64,000 nt of DNA, from positions 2,850,001 through 2,914,000 of the forward strand of contig CM075194.1 in assembly GCA_037577475.1 (NCBI GenBank), written 5' to 3'. The stretch is from Chaunax sp. Z400. Lineage: Eukaryota > Chordata > Actinopteri > Lophiiformes > Chaunacidae. Position numbers and translations under genes: made by a program. Of the stretch, positions 1-10,562 are shown in pieces (the first letter of the stretch is position 1; every line of letters starts with the position of its first letter). A model generated the notes under the pieces. That model had not been told where the DNA came from, ran no database searches, and saw only the letters and a list, made by a program, of their open reading frames with translations.

Positions 1-2128
1 CAGACAGTTTAAGGTTTAAGAGACGCCGCTTTCCAGGCTAAGTACAGCATGATATCAGAGTCAACCGACAAGAAAGGACTTCTTGCACACAACCTATTAT
101 CATTATATGCATTTTTTTTAACAAGCCTGCAAGATGACCGAAGTATGAAATGAATGAGGACTAGCAGGCTAAAAAAAGACAGTTCTGAGAACATGACTGC
201 TTCTGCCTGCTTCTGCCTGGTAGAGAAGAGTCAAAATGTTTTTTTCTGTGACGTCTTCAGTGTCTGTTTAGGAAGCCAATTTAGTGGCGTGAGACAAAAA
301 CATGGAAGCATCTGAATGCAAGATGAGTGAGCTTTCACTGTCATCAGCTGCTACCCCAGCTGAAATGGTATTTTGTGATTCTAGGATTAATTCTGAGGGG
401 GCAACAGAAATGTCTTCAACAATAACTCACACCAATACATCACCTGATTACATCATCATCATCAGTATATTAAGGAATGTCAGCTGATCTTTTGGTCACC
501 ATTTTGCTTAAGATAAATTACTTAGATAACAAATCTATGACCAAAATTATTGCTGGTAACTCATAGATTTTTATTTTATTGTTGGATTGTTTCAGCTTTA
601 TTTATTTTTTTAATCTTATATCTCCATTACATGGTCTGTCCACCCCGACACATATTCTGAGTTTATTTTACAGCTGTTGGATGTGTTGCTTGGAGCACAG
701 ATCCTAATCAAATTTAAATCCTTGGCAAAAAAAGTAGCAAGTAGTAGTAGAGTTTATCATTTATTCATGTAAAAAAAAAAATTCAAAAATCAATATCTGC
801 CAATATGTAGTGATCAGATCAGCCTGCAAAATCCAGTATCACTCAGGTTATATCTCTATATTTGAACCTGGACTGAAAATAGCAAAGATCCTCAGAACGA
901 TTTTGCAAACACGCCTGTGATTATTTCAAAACCAACATTCACATCCTCTATGAAACTGGTTGTTGTTCCTTTATTATATTGTGAAAACCAACTTGCATAA
1001 ATCAATTTTAAGTTATAGACGATGGGTTTGAAAGTAGGTCACCTTGGCTAACACGTTTCCTGTAGCTGAGTGGCATCGGAGACAGACTGTTCACATAGCC
1101 TGAGGCGTCTGCTCTTTATTGACATCTACTGTGCAAACTAACAACAGAGCAAAGTCAAAAAGACAATTCTTACAAGCAGAGGACGAGTCTGCATTTGAAT
1201 AACCAGTCATCTTCTTCCATATGTGCCGTGCGTTAGATATTTGAGGACGTGGTTAAAAATACCCCTGGGGGGCCAGCTGCTGGGGGTCCTGAGATTAGAT
1301 CTGGTTCATTTTCAGCAGTATGTGTGTAACATTAATATCTATAGAGTAAAAACCAGTTTGCTGGAGAAATTGCATTACCATATTTTTTGTTTTTTTTAGG
1401 ATGACTCTGTTATCAAAGAACATTGGAGAGGAATACAATGTCCCTAGAAATTAAGGCCATATATTCTGGGTGTATCTCTCAATAATGAGAGAAAAGAGAC
1501 AAATATTTTATGCATATAGACAATGCTGGTGATAATAATAATAACAAACATCACAGGAGAGCCCAACTGTAGATCCATGAATGAAAGTTTTCTTCACACT
1601 GGGAAAAAAGGGTTTAATATATATTATTCTCTTTTCTCCATCTTTCTATTTCTGTACATACCTTGAGATTTGTGGCAAACAAATAATAATAAATGGAAAA
1701 TAAAATAAACGGATCAATGATCTGCGCGTGCTGGACCTGAAGCATCTAAGGGTAAAGTTAGCTTAGCTGAATTTCAACATTTAAAAAAAAAGAAAGAAGT
1801 GAATTACACAATAGTAATATACAGTAGATCATATCAGGAGTGGGTGAACTTTGATATTCAAGCTAGAGTGACGTAATAAATCAGCCACTAACAGTGTCAC
1901 GTGATAAGAAGCCAGACTGAAGAGTCAAGTAGCTGCACGAACTCTTCAGCTCAAAGAGTTAATTGGTTTGTTTGTTTGTTAGCTAAACATGAAGATGAAG
2001 CGCTGGCAGCATTTTGGACGGAACGTTGAGACCAAGTCAGCTGTTATGCCCTGAATAGTAAAGTCTATTAACTAAACTTAGGATTATTAACTAGTTCTCC
2101 GTCCCTTTCCACCGAGCCGTTAACATAC
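1..2128. other. Probable intron 1 of the REEP-like gene; no exon seen
   Basis: This stretch is AT-rich with short homopolymers and a small ATA run near 1532-1545. I see no exon with REEP homology on the minus strand and no other recognisable coding sequence. It is most simply read as intron 1 of the minus-strand gene starting at 2243. Confidence 0.45.
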
Positions 2129-2243
2129 CTAAGGCCAGATACTCTCTCTGGACTCCAGTCTTGGCTTCCAGCGTCGCCAGCTGATCGGTCACAAAGTTCT
2201 TCTCGTGGAGCAGAGCCACAAAGCGCTCCTTGTATTGACTCAT
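2129..2243 (-). CDS. REEP5/6-like protein, first coding exon (partial gene)
   Basis: The exon encodes 38 codons plus one base, starting MSQYKERFVALLHEKNF and ending ...GVQREYLALG before a GTATGT donor. The LHEKN, LEAKTGV and LALG stretches are the N-terminal signature of REEP5/REEP6/Yop1-family proteins, which are hairpin membrane proteins that shape tubular endoplasmic reticulum. The membrane segments are in later exons that I do not find in bases 1-2128, so the gene runs off the left edge. A 5' UTR intron is likely: donor near 2360 (AAAG then GTTAGT) and acceptor near 2264. I cannot tell REEP5 from REEP6 with this exon alone. Confidence 0.8.
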
Positions 2244-2360
2244 TGTCCGGCTTCCCTGCGCCTGAGGTCGACACAAACCACCGAGATGAAAATTAAATAA
2301 ATGTTATACGTACAGATGCTTGAAGGATGTATTTAATAAGACGGGGTTACTTTACTAACC

Positions 2361-2530
2361 TTTGTTTGACTGGTTGAAGAGTCGCTGCTGGCTGACAGGC
2401 TGTAGTCTCCGCCGAGCTGCGGTGGCAGTGGGAGGAGTTTGTAATTTGGCAGCTGACCAATCAGAGAGCTCCGCTGAGTAACGTTTACGGCAGGTGATGA
2501 AACAACGGTTTGAGCTGCAGATGCGAGACA
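2361..2530 (-). promoter_or_regulatory. Probable promoter and 5' UTR exon of the REEP-like gene
   Basis: This GC-richer patch lies just upstream of the REEP-like start. It contains a CCAAT element (GACCAATCAG near 2456-2465) and, on the minus strand, a 5' UTR segment ending at a GTTAGT donor. Placement is inferred from position and composition. Confidence 0.4.
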
Positions 2531-3640
2531 TACTGAATTTATTGACTATATAATTATTTACTTGTATTTATTAATTAGATTTTTTTCGACCCACTTATTT
2601 ACTTTTTGTTCATTTACCTTTTATGTTTTATATTTTAATGTGTATGCTTTATCTGTAGACCATCTTTTTTCCTACTCAGCACATGCCCAGATGTTAATAT
2701 GTTTTTGTAATATCACTGTTAAAGTGCCTTGTTGTTCTGTAATTTTTGTTCACTATAAAGAGGTTTGAGCTGCAGAATGGAAGTAAAGGTGGAAGAGGTT
2801 GTGTTTTGGGGTCTGTGCTCTTTTAAGCAGAAACTTAACATGATTTCACCTGCTTGATATTTGTATTTCTTTGAATTTTATGAATATTGTTTGAAACATC
2901 ATTTTGAGTTGATATAATTGACTTCTATATAGGAATATATACTTATATTTCTTATACTCTAGGAATTTAAAACAACAAGGAGACACACCATGTGGAAGCA
3001 GCTAACAAAATACTTTATTTAACCAAACTTAAGCAAAATTAGACCGAATTAAAGTATTAGTTAAATTTACTATTTACATATGGAGGTGAGACATCAGTAA
3101 GTCAGTTGTGTAAGGTGTGCATGAGTGGAGCATGTATGTGTGAGGATGTTGTGAAGTGCAAAACATAATATATAACTTCAACACAACATAACAAACCAAG
3201 ATGTGGCGTCTGTGGGAAGAGCAGAGAGCAGCGAGCAGAGAGACTTTAGACTGAATCCAGGCCTTCAGTAAACTGGAACCTGGATGCCACAAGTGTTTCA
3301 GATCACTCAGTCACCTATACCTGCAGGAAAACGCAGATTAGTAACCCAAGGGGTCTTATTTTATTGTAATTTGATTATAAATGTCTAAAAGCTGTTTGAC
3401 TGTACTGTCTATTTATTATTGCAACAATTTTCATGCTGCTCTCTTAGCCAGGTCGCTCTTGTTACAGAGATTTTTAATCTAAATGTGGATTTCAGCTGGT
3501 TAAATAAATAAATAAATAAATAACCTTGCTTAATGGAACGGGGCCCATTTATATTATCACAATTATCAGGAACACTATTATCAAGATTATCAGATTATCA
3601 GGAATAATAAGTAAAACTGACTCGATGTCACACATCTGAC
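2531..3640. other. Spacer between REEP-like gene and DKC1
   Basis: This is AT-rich sequence with an AAAT run near 3503-3523. I see no gene or recognised repeat. The two genes are divergently transcribed across it. Confidence 0.5.
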
Positions 3641-3641
3641 A

Positions 3642-3763
3642 GTGCGTTTTACCACCTGTGGTGGGCAGCATTACATTCTGCTGAATTCAGTAGAAGAAGA
3701 AAAAGGAGGAGGAGACGGAAGAAGAAAGTCGCGGCTCGTGCGCCCAAGTCTCTCAGTTTCAAG
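3642..3763 (+). promoter_or_regulatory. dkc1: Probable DKC1 promoter and 5' UTR
   Basis: This is GC-rich sequence directly upstream of the dyskerin start, with a pyrimidine-rich CCCAAGTCTCTC stretch close to the ATG. Such tracts suit TOP-type transcripts of ribosome-biogenesis and snoRNA-host genes. The transcription start is not visible directly. Confidence 0.35.
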
Positions 3764-6700
3764 ATGGCGGACACAGAAGGTGAGTGTGCTTCATGTTCTA
3801 CTGAAAACATTTCAACTTTTACTCCTGACGATTAAAACTCGTAACGTTAACGTGTTAACGTAAGGAACTTGGTTGCACGAACTTAATCTGTCACTGGAGT
3901 TTTTTTTAATTACCCATCATGCACAGTTTGCCTGCGTTCGACGCCAAACTGCGCCAGAAGAGTTTTAAATATAGCATAAAAAATTACCCAGCCTTTCTTT
4001 TGTGTTCACAAATCCTCACGCTACGGTTGTTACCTCGGTGTGTGTTTCATGCTCCCAACGAGCTGTAATGTCTTTTAACGGTGGAGCGTTTCCACCGGGA
4101 GGGCCTGCTGACGGCGCCCAGCAGGAGCCACGTGTGGCTCAGTTAGCACCAGTTTCAGACCGATGCCTTGTTACCACTAAATAAACCGGGTATTAGCATC
4201 TTAACGTGTCGGACCGTCCACTAAGTTGACTGTCAAATGTTCCACTGCGTGTTTTCAGTAAGACATATTCCGATAGTTTCACAGTTCGACACTGCGCCAG
4301 AGTCCAGCTACTGTAATTGATGATTACAGTCTGATCAGTATAGGAGTAGTAGGATCGATCCCAACCGGGCTGCCATGTGTGTAACGTGATGTTTTTGTTT
4401 TATCAGTTCAGATTGACCTGTTTAGCTCTGAATGCTAGCCCGATGCTAACAACCACGTGTTGTGGGAGAGGCCACGTGGGCTGCTTCTCCTCTAACCTCA
4501 TAATTATGGAAGAAACTTAAAAAGAAACTTGAGTAATCTCATCAGTAATCACTTAAAGAGAGAGACTTTAACCTCATTAATCTGACAATTTAAAGAAATG
4601 GACATTAACCTCATTGATAATCAGTAACCAATTCAAAAGAAACTGATTAATCTTTTTAAAACAAATTTCAAAGATAATGGTCAACATTGATATGAAGCTA
4701 AACTTAATTTCTTCGGTTGTTTTATTACATTTATCTTTGAGATTCATACGACACTACATTTAAACCCGTAACATAACTGGACAACAGGATAATCTCTGTA
4801 AACAAAAGTGTCAGAACCTTTTCTTAAGATGCATGATTACCACATTTTACTGATTTTATTCACCAACGTCAGGATTTAAATGTCGCTCTTCAATTGCAGT
4901 ATTTTCATCATATCTGTGATTGTGTTTTTAGCAACACCAGTGAAGAAGAAAAAGGCCAAGAAAGTCAGTCAAGAAGAAGTTGGGGTAAGTGAAGGTGAAG
5001 CAGCTGATCTGTTTATTTTCTTCTGACTTGACACTAAAGGTATTTATTCTTTTCTTTTGAAATAGGAGCTCCAGCAGACCGGAGACTTCTTCATCAAACC
5101 AGAGTCTAAAGTCGCCTCACTAGACACGTCACAGTGGCCTCTGTTACTAAAGGTAAGTAACCTGAGTTAACCTGGTATATATATATATATATATATATCA
5201 CCCTGGTTAACCAGCAGAAATCATTAAATTGTTTCTATTACAAACGGATAGTCTTATGGATGAGGGTTAGTGTATGCAGAGAACCATGCAGGTGCATAAC
5301 CAGCACATCAACAGGTCTGAGCTTCATCTAGTTTTTACTCTTTCACTGTTGACCTTAATATGTAAGAGGAATGTTGCACAAACAAAACTGAAAATGTAAA
5401 TTACATCCTTGTGTTCCCAGCTGAAATGTCAGCGTATGACGTGATGAATCAGAAAATTCTCACAGAATGTCACAGATGAAATCTAGACATTAGTCCATCT
5501 TCTGTCAGGGTATATTTTTCTGGAGTCTTGCACATGTGACGTGATGAATCAGTTTATCCATTCTCAGAGCGGCCATCTTGTCGCAGTCTCCGCCTCTGCC
5601 CCCGTTCTGGGGGTGGAGCATCTCCCGCTGTGGTGCAGGTGGTGTCCCGGTGTTCTGCCGGACGATGGCCCTGAATCACACGGGAGACGGACTCGACCCG
5701 ACGGTCGCCAAGACGATTTTCTGCTCTGATCACATGATGCTGAGACTTATTCCAGGACAAACACTATCATCTGTTATGTCAGCCAACTTAAATTAAAACT
5801 GGGACTCAATAAGTGGAATTGGTGAAAAAATTAAACTTTATTTATATAGCACTTCTAAAACAAAGTGCTTTAGAAGACAAAATATAAATAGTGATACAAT
5901 TTATAAGCTGTGAAAATGATAAAATAGACAAAGTGTGCAAACATCCGTCACAGACCCTTAAAGAATTGCTCTGATGTGTTTCCTGCAGAATTTTGATAAA
6001 CTGAACATCCGGACGGCTCATTACACCCCCCTACCAAATGGCAGCAACCCTCTGAAGAGAAACATCCAGGATTATGTCAGGTAACCCATGAAAAGAAAGC
6101 TATGCTAACATGCTAATCACACTCTGAACTCTCTGTACAGAAACATCCAAGCAATGTCGATGATTCTACTCCCTGCCTTCTGATAGATCGGGCTTCATCA
6201 ACCTGGACAAGCCGGCGAACCCGTCGTCTCACGAGGTCGTGGCGTGGATCAGAAGGATCCTGCGGGTGGAAAAGACGGGTCACAGCGGGACCCTCGACCC
6301 AAAAGTCACCGGCTGTCTGATCGTCTGTGTGGATCGAGCCACACGTCTGGTCAAGTCCCAGCAGAGCGCTGGTAAACACACGACCCCCTACAGTCTGTTG
6401 TTGCTGTCAGAATAACACCTATCACCGTGTATAACGGTGTCTGTCTCCACCCGGCTGGCTGGCAGGCGTGTGAGCACAGTAAAACCCAGCAGCCCCCCCT
6501 CACTACTCTCTGTGTGTGTTGCAGGTAAAGAGTATGTGGGGATCGTTCGGCTGCACAATGCAATAGAGAACGAACACACACTGGCTCGGGTACGTTTGAG
6601 AACTTCTGCACAGCTGAATGAATGAATTCACTCCATCATGAAAATCTTATGAACCACAGGAATAAAATCGGCTGCATGCATTTGATTCTCTGTGTAGACA

Positions 6701-9362
6701 TGAGGAATTTGATTCTGTTCACTATAGACATGCAGTTAAATAATAGAAAACGATCTTGAACAAAATGAATATTCTAACTAATCTCAGGTGTTTGATCAGA
6801 GTCTCTGCCTACATGTTGGTCACGTGACCCTCGCTGACTCTGCTCGTATCTGCAGGGGCTGGAGACGCTGACGGGGGCTCTGTTCCAGCGACCGCCGCTG
6901 ATTGCCGCCGTGAAACGTCAGCTGAGAGTACGGACGATCTATGACAGCAAACTGATCGAATATGACCCAGAGAGGAGGCTAGGTAAGATTAGTAATCAAT
7001 AACCAATACGCTCACATTCATGCATGCATCCAACAAACATTTTGGTTTGTAGTTGAGCTGAGAATTAAAGATGACTTGAATGTGAAGTTGTCATGGTGAT
7101 GTCATTGTCGAAGGTCACATGATTCTGTGTTGCAGGCATCTTCTGGGTCAGCTGTGAGGCAGGGACTTACATCCGGACTCTGTGTGTCCACCTGGGTCTG
7201 ATGCTCGGGGTCGGAGGTCAGATGCAGGAACTGAGGAGAGTCCGGTCTGGAGTTATGGGAGAGAGGGTGAGCATCACTTCCTGTTCACCTGTGACATCAC
7301 ACTCTTTGACTTCAGATTCAAAGTGTTGAGTTCAGTCCTGCTGCTCGGTGCAGGTCTGTTTATTAAGCTTTGGCACAGAAACCTGCAGCAGAGGCGCGCA
7401 TCGCATCGTCTGTCGACTGATGGCCTCGACGCTGCTTACATCACAGTGACATCACAATGTTGCTGACATTGTTGTATGACATGCCTGTTGTGTTAATCAG
7501 GACCACATGGTGACGATGCACGACGTCATGGACGCTCAGTGGCAGTTCGATCACAACAAAGACGAGTCGTATCTGAGGAGAGTTATCTTCCCTCTGGAGA
7601 AGCTGCTGGTATCTCACAAACGACTGGTGATGAAGGACAGCGCTGTGAGTCTTCCTCAAAGAGCTCCTTTTTTTCCCTTCCAACTGTCCAAACACAATCG
7701 AGTGACTCAGACTGTTGTTTCCAGGTGAACGCCATCTGTTACGGGGCAAAGATCATGCTGCCAGGTGTCCTCAGGTATGAAGATGGCATCGAGCTGAACC
7801 AGGATATCGTCGTCATAACAACAAAGGGCGAAGCCATCTGCACAGGTGAGACTGTGTTAAAGGGCCTGTTGCAGGCGAAGAAGCCACATGATGAGTCGAG
7901 TTAGCGTCATTAGCTCTCTGGGCTGTGATGACCTGCTATCTATCACCCTTTTCTGATGGCTTCGCTGTATATTGGGCCTGATTTGAGAATATTGATATAT
8001 TATTGATTTTATGTGACATTTAATGATGCCGTTTGTCCTGCAGCTGTCGCTCTGATGACGACAGCTGTGATCTCAACATGTGATCACGGCGTCGTGGCCA
8101 AGATCAAGAGGGTGATCATGGAGAGAGACACGTACCCCCGGAAGTGGGGTCTGGGGCCAAAGGTGTGTCTGAAGTTATTGATCACTTCCGTTTAGTGAAC
8201 AAATCTTCCTGTCAACTCTTAGATGTTTGAGTTTATTTTTAGCGTCAGTATTAACTAGTTTGTTTAATCAGGCGAGTCAGAAGAAGATGATGATTCAGAA
8301 AGGACTCCTCGACAAACATGGGAAACCGAACGGCAGCACCCCCGACGACTGGAGGAACCAATACGTCGACTACAGGTACGCTACACCTGAGGAGGGCGGG
8401 GCATACACACACACACACACACATACATAACCTACTGCAGGTCAGGTGTGTGTCAGGTAAAGTGCAGACGGGTTATCTCTCACTGAGCTGATGTGCTCCC
8501 TGAGTGATTCAGTCTGCAACAGAAACCTCCAGGTTTGAGCTTCTTCAGTCTGCTGTTAGCTGAGCTGTAGCTCACCTGGAAACACTGATGTCATCAGGCT
8601 GACCCCTGAAGTGATGTCACACCTGTGATGTGCATTTTGAATGTTGATAGTAACTCTTTAATAGCCTTCAACTAAACTTTATTTTGATTTGACAGCGTCT
8701 CCAAGGTGCCAGGGGAGCCGAGTGAAGCTTCAGCAAAGGTAAAGTCGCCTAACCAGGCAGCCAATCACGTTACAGCTTTAATTATTTTTATACATCTGTT
8801 TTAAGATGATTTTAATGTGTCAAAAAGCTGCAATTTGACCTCAGGTGTAAAATCTGGGATCAGTATCTCTCTCAGTACAAAAACACACATCAATGAGATG
8901 CATTTCTATCAAGCGTTAAAAACGGTGTCGTGTTTCAGTTCAATGTGAGAATCTCTGATCTTTGAACTCCCTGCAGAGGAAGAGGGAAGTGACAGACAGC
9001 GACGGTGATGCTGCAACACCGAGCACACCTGCTGCAGAAGATGTGAAGAAGGAAAAGAAGAAAAAGAAAGAGAAGAGGGCGAAACTGGAGGAGGCGGAGC
9101 CAGAGGCACAGCCGGAGGCGGAGACAGAGGTGAGACGAAAAGACGAGACTAAAATTTAGTTTAAAAAATAACTTGATCAACAAGATTTTTTTTTTCTCTC
9201 TAAATTACAATCCATATGTTGAGTCCATTGGATGGAGTGTGAAGCAGTTGTTTCCCAAGTGAAGGTTCCCTAATGTTAAAAATTCGTTTTGTCCTCCAGG
9301 TTCTTGAAAGTGCCAAAAAGAAGAAAAAGAAGAAGAAAAAGGACGGCGATGTGTCGGAGTGA
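3764..9362 (+). CDS. dkc1: Dyskerin, H/ACA RNP pseudouridine synthase (complete)
   Basis: Catalytic subunit of H/ACA RNPs: converts uridine to pseudouridine in rRNA and snRNA, and is part of telomerase RNP; nucleolus and Cajal bodies. Exons: 3764-3779, 4932-4984, 5066-5152, 5989-6080, 6187-6371, 6525-6589, 6856-6982, 7136-7266, 7501-7644, 7725-7845, 8044-8162, 8272-8375, 8696-8738, 8977-9129, 9300-9362. They total 1503 bases, 500 codons (human about 514). The dyskerin-like N-domain carries LDTSQWPLLLKNFDKLN. The TruB catalytic motif is GHSGTLDPKVTG, with catalytic Asp near residue 120. A PUA region follows (GAKIMLPGVLRYEDGIE onwards). The tail is Lys-rich, with KKKKKKKKKDGDVSE at the end, as in nuclear/nucleolar dyskerin tails. 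The start follows AAG and opens MADTE, as in other vertebrates. Introns 8 and 12 carry H/ACA snoRNAs. Confidence 0.97.
5172..5199. repeat. (TA)n microsatellite in DKC1 intron 3
   Basis: Alternating TA run directly visible, just downstream of exon 3. Confidence 0.9.
5826..5890 (+). repeat. Fragment of a dispersed fish repeat (TTTATATAGCAC family)
   Basis: The stretch TTTATTTATATAGCACTTCT followed by AAAGTGCTTTA matches the layout of a very common fish interspersed element that I know from sight. It sits in DKC1 intron 3. Family name not assigned. Confidence 0.45.
7317..7443 (+). ncRNA. H/ACA box snoRNA in DKC1 intron 8 (SNORA36-like)
   Basis: The 127-base stretch fits the hairpin-hinge-hairpin-tail plan. 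The 5' stem closes TCAAAG with CTTTGG. The H box is ACAGAA at 7375-7380 (ANANNA). The 3' stem closes AGCAG with CTGCT, and AGGC with GCCT inside it. The ACA box is at 7438-7440, exactly three bases before the predicted end. Human DKC1 hosts SNORA36A in intron 8, the same intron, so the name rests on position plus box architecture. Targets were not derived here. Confidence 0.8.
8461..8587 (+). ncRNA. H/ACA box snoRNA in DKC1 intron 12 (SNORA56-like)
   Basis: The 5' hairpin is closed by GCAGAC (8464-8469) with GTCTGC (8512-8517). The H box is ACAGAA at 8519-8524. The 3' hairpin is closed by TCCAGGT with ACCTGGA. The ACA box is at 8582-8584, followed by three bases. The length of 127 is typical. 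Human SNORA56 lies in intron 12 of DKC1, and this is also intron 12 counting from the ATG exon. Assignment by synteny is strong; the guide targets were not checked. Confidence 0.85.
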
Positions 9363-9542
9363 CGGCAGATCGACACGTGAGCAGGAAACGGTTTCTCCGC
9401 TCGCTGCCACACCTGTTTGAATGCAAAGCATTCTGGGAACTGTTATAATGGACTGCGTGAATGCAGGAAGAGGTTGTTTTTGTTTTTATATAAATCTTAT
9501 TATTTTCAGCTGTAAATACCTGAACCAGGAAGCCTGTTTCAA

Positions 9543-9548
9543 AATAAA
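9543..9548 (+). terminator. dkc1: DKC1 polyadenylation signal
   Basis: AATAAA lies 181 bases after the dyskerin stop, followed by a T/GT-rich stretch (TTTTTTCTTTATTTGTG). It is the first canonical signal downstream. Confidence 0.7.
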
Positions 9549-10054
9549 TTTTTTTCTTTATTTGTGCTCTTCAGTTGTTTGGATATGAAGATGTCAGTCA
9601 GCATTTTACAACTCATCATTTAAGATGCATGGATTACAGATTACAGACAAACACGGGTCGAATTTCATTTATATTTAAAGGACATTGTGGAAATGAACTG
9701 ATCGACTCTCCAAGTCAAACTAAAATAACTTTCTGTAGTTGCTTTTTAATTCTACACAATCACTGATATTTTCACAGGAAGTGACTTGTGAACTGAGGAA
9801 TAAAACTTTTTGCTGGTTATGGGATTAATCATGTTTGCACAACTGAGTCCATGTATCTGAAAGTTAACATCACACAAGAACCATTTAAAATGGCTCAGTG
9901 CAACAGATTTTAAGCTTTTATTCCACATTCATCCCCCATCAAAGTACATATTAGTAAATCAGATGCTAAATCACTCATTCATAAACTTACTTTAGCTGTA
10001 CTTTTTTTCTTTTAAGGCTTACGTTTATGGGCTTCATGCCCAAACTTCAAAGAT
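9549..10054. other. Spacer after DKC1
   Basis: I see no gene here. A minus-strand AATAAA (TTTATT at 9917-9922) could serve the F-box gene, though it is about 640 bases past its stop. Confidence 0.4.
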
Positions 10055-10375
10055 GCTCACCCCTGTTGACCCAAAGGCACCAGAAATGTCTGCTCCAGGA
10101 GCTCAGAACCATCTAGATCAGAGAAATTTCTGCAAAATGAAACAAAGCTGACTTCAGGCTCATGGATCAGCAGTCGGTCCCCTTTTTTGCTACCAAAACA
10201 GCTCTGACTCATCGAGGCACGGACTCTGCAGGACCTCTGAAGGTGTGCTGTGGTATCAGGCATCAAGACATTGGCAGCAGATGCTTTCAGTCCTGTAAGT
10301 TCCCAGGTGGGACCTCCGTGGACCGGTCTTATTTGTCCAGCACGTCCCACAGACGCTGATTGGATTGAGCTCTAA
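10055..10375 (-). mobile_element. Decayed Tc1/mariner-like transposase 3' fragment
   Basis: The minus strand reads, with frame breaks, WDVLDK, then NLQD, then PQHTFRG, then ESVPR and VRAVL.AKKGD. These are the C-terminal landmarks of a common fish Tc1-like transposase. Stops and frameshifts interrupt it, and no terminal inverted repeats were found, so it is a dead fragment lying downstream of both converging genes. Confidence 0.75.
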
Positions 10376-10562
10376 ATGTTCTAAATATGAGATGTGATGC
10401 TGAGCAACTTTAGTCGTCGTACAGCAGTGATGGCAGTACACAGAATACAGTATACAGGTAGTATACAGAAAAAGGCACATTTAGTTGAATAATATAATTT
10501 AAATATATAATTTTACAGCAAACTTGGTGTGCAACCAGTGATGTCACAGGTAAGTGTTGTGG

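Noticed and set aside
5541..5796. Short open frames in DKC1 intron 3
   Set aside because: They overlap a GC-rich foldable segment, lack homology and lie in a well-supported intron; kept only as a structural finding.
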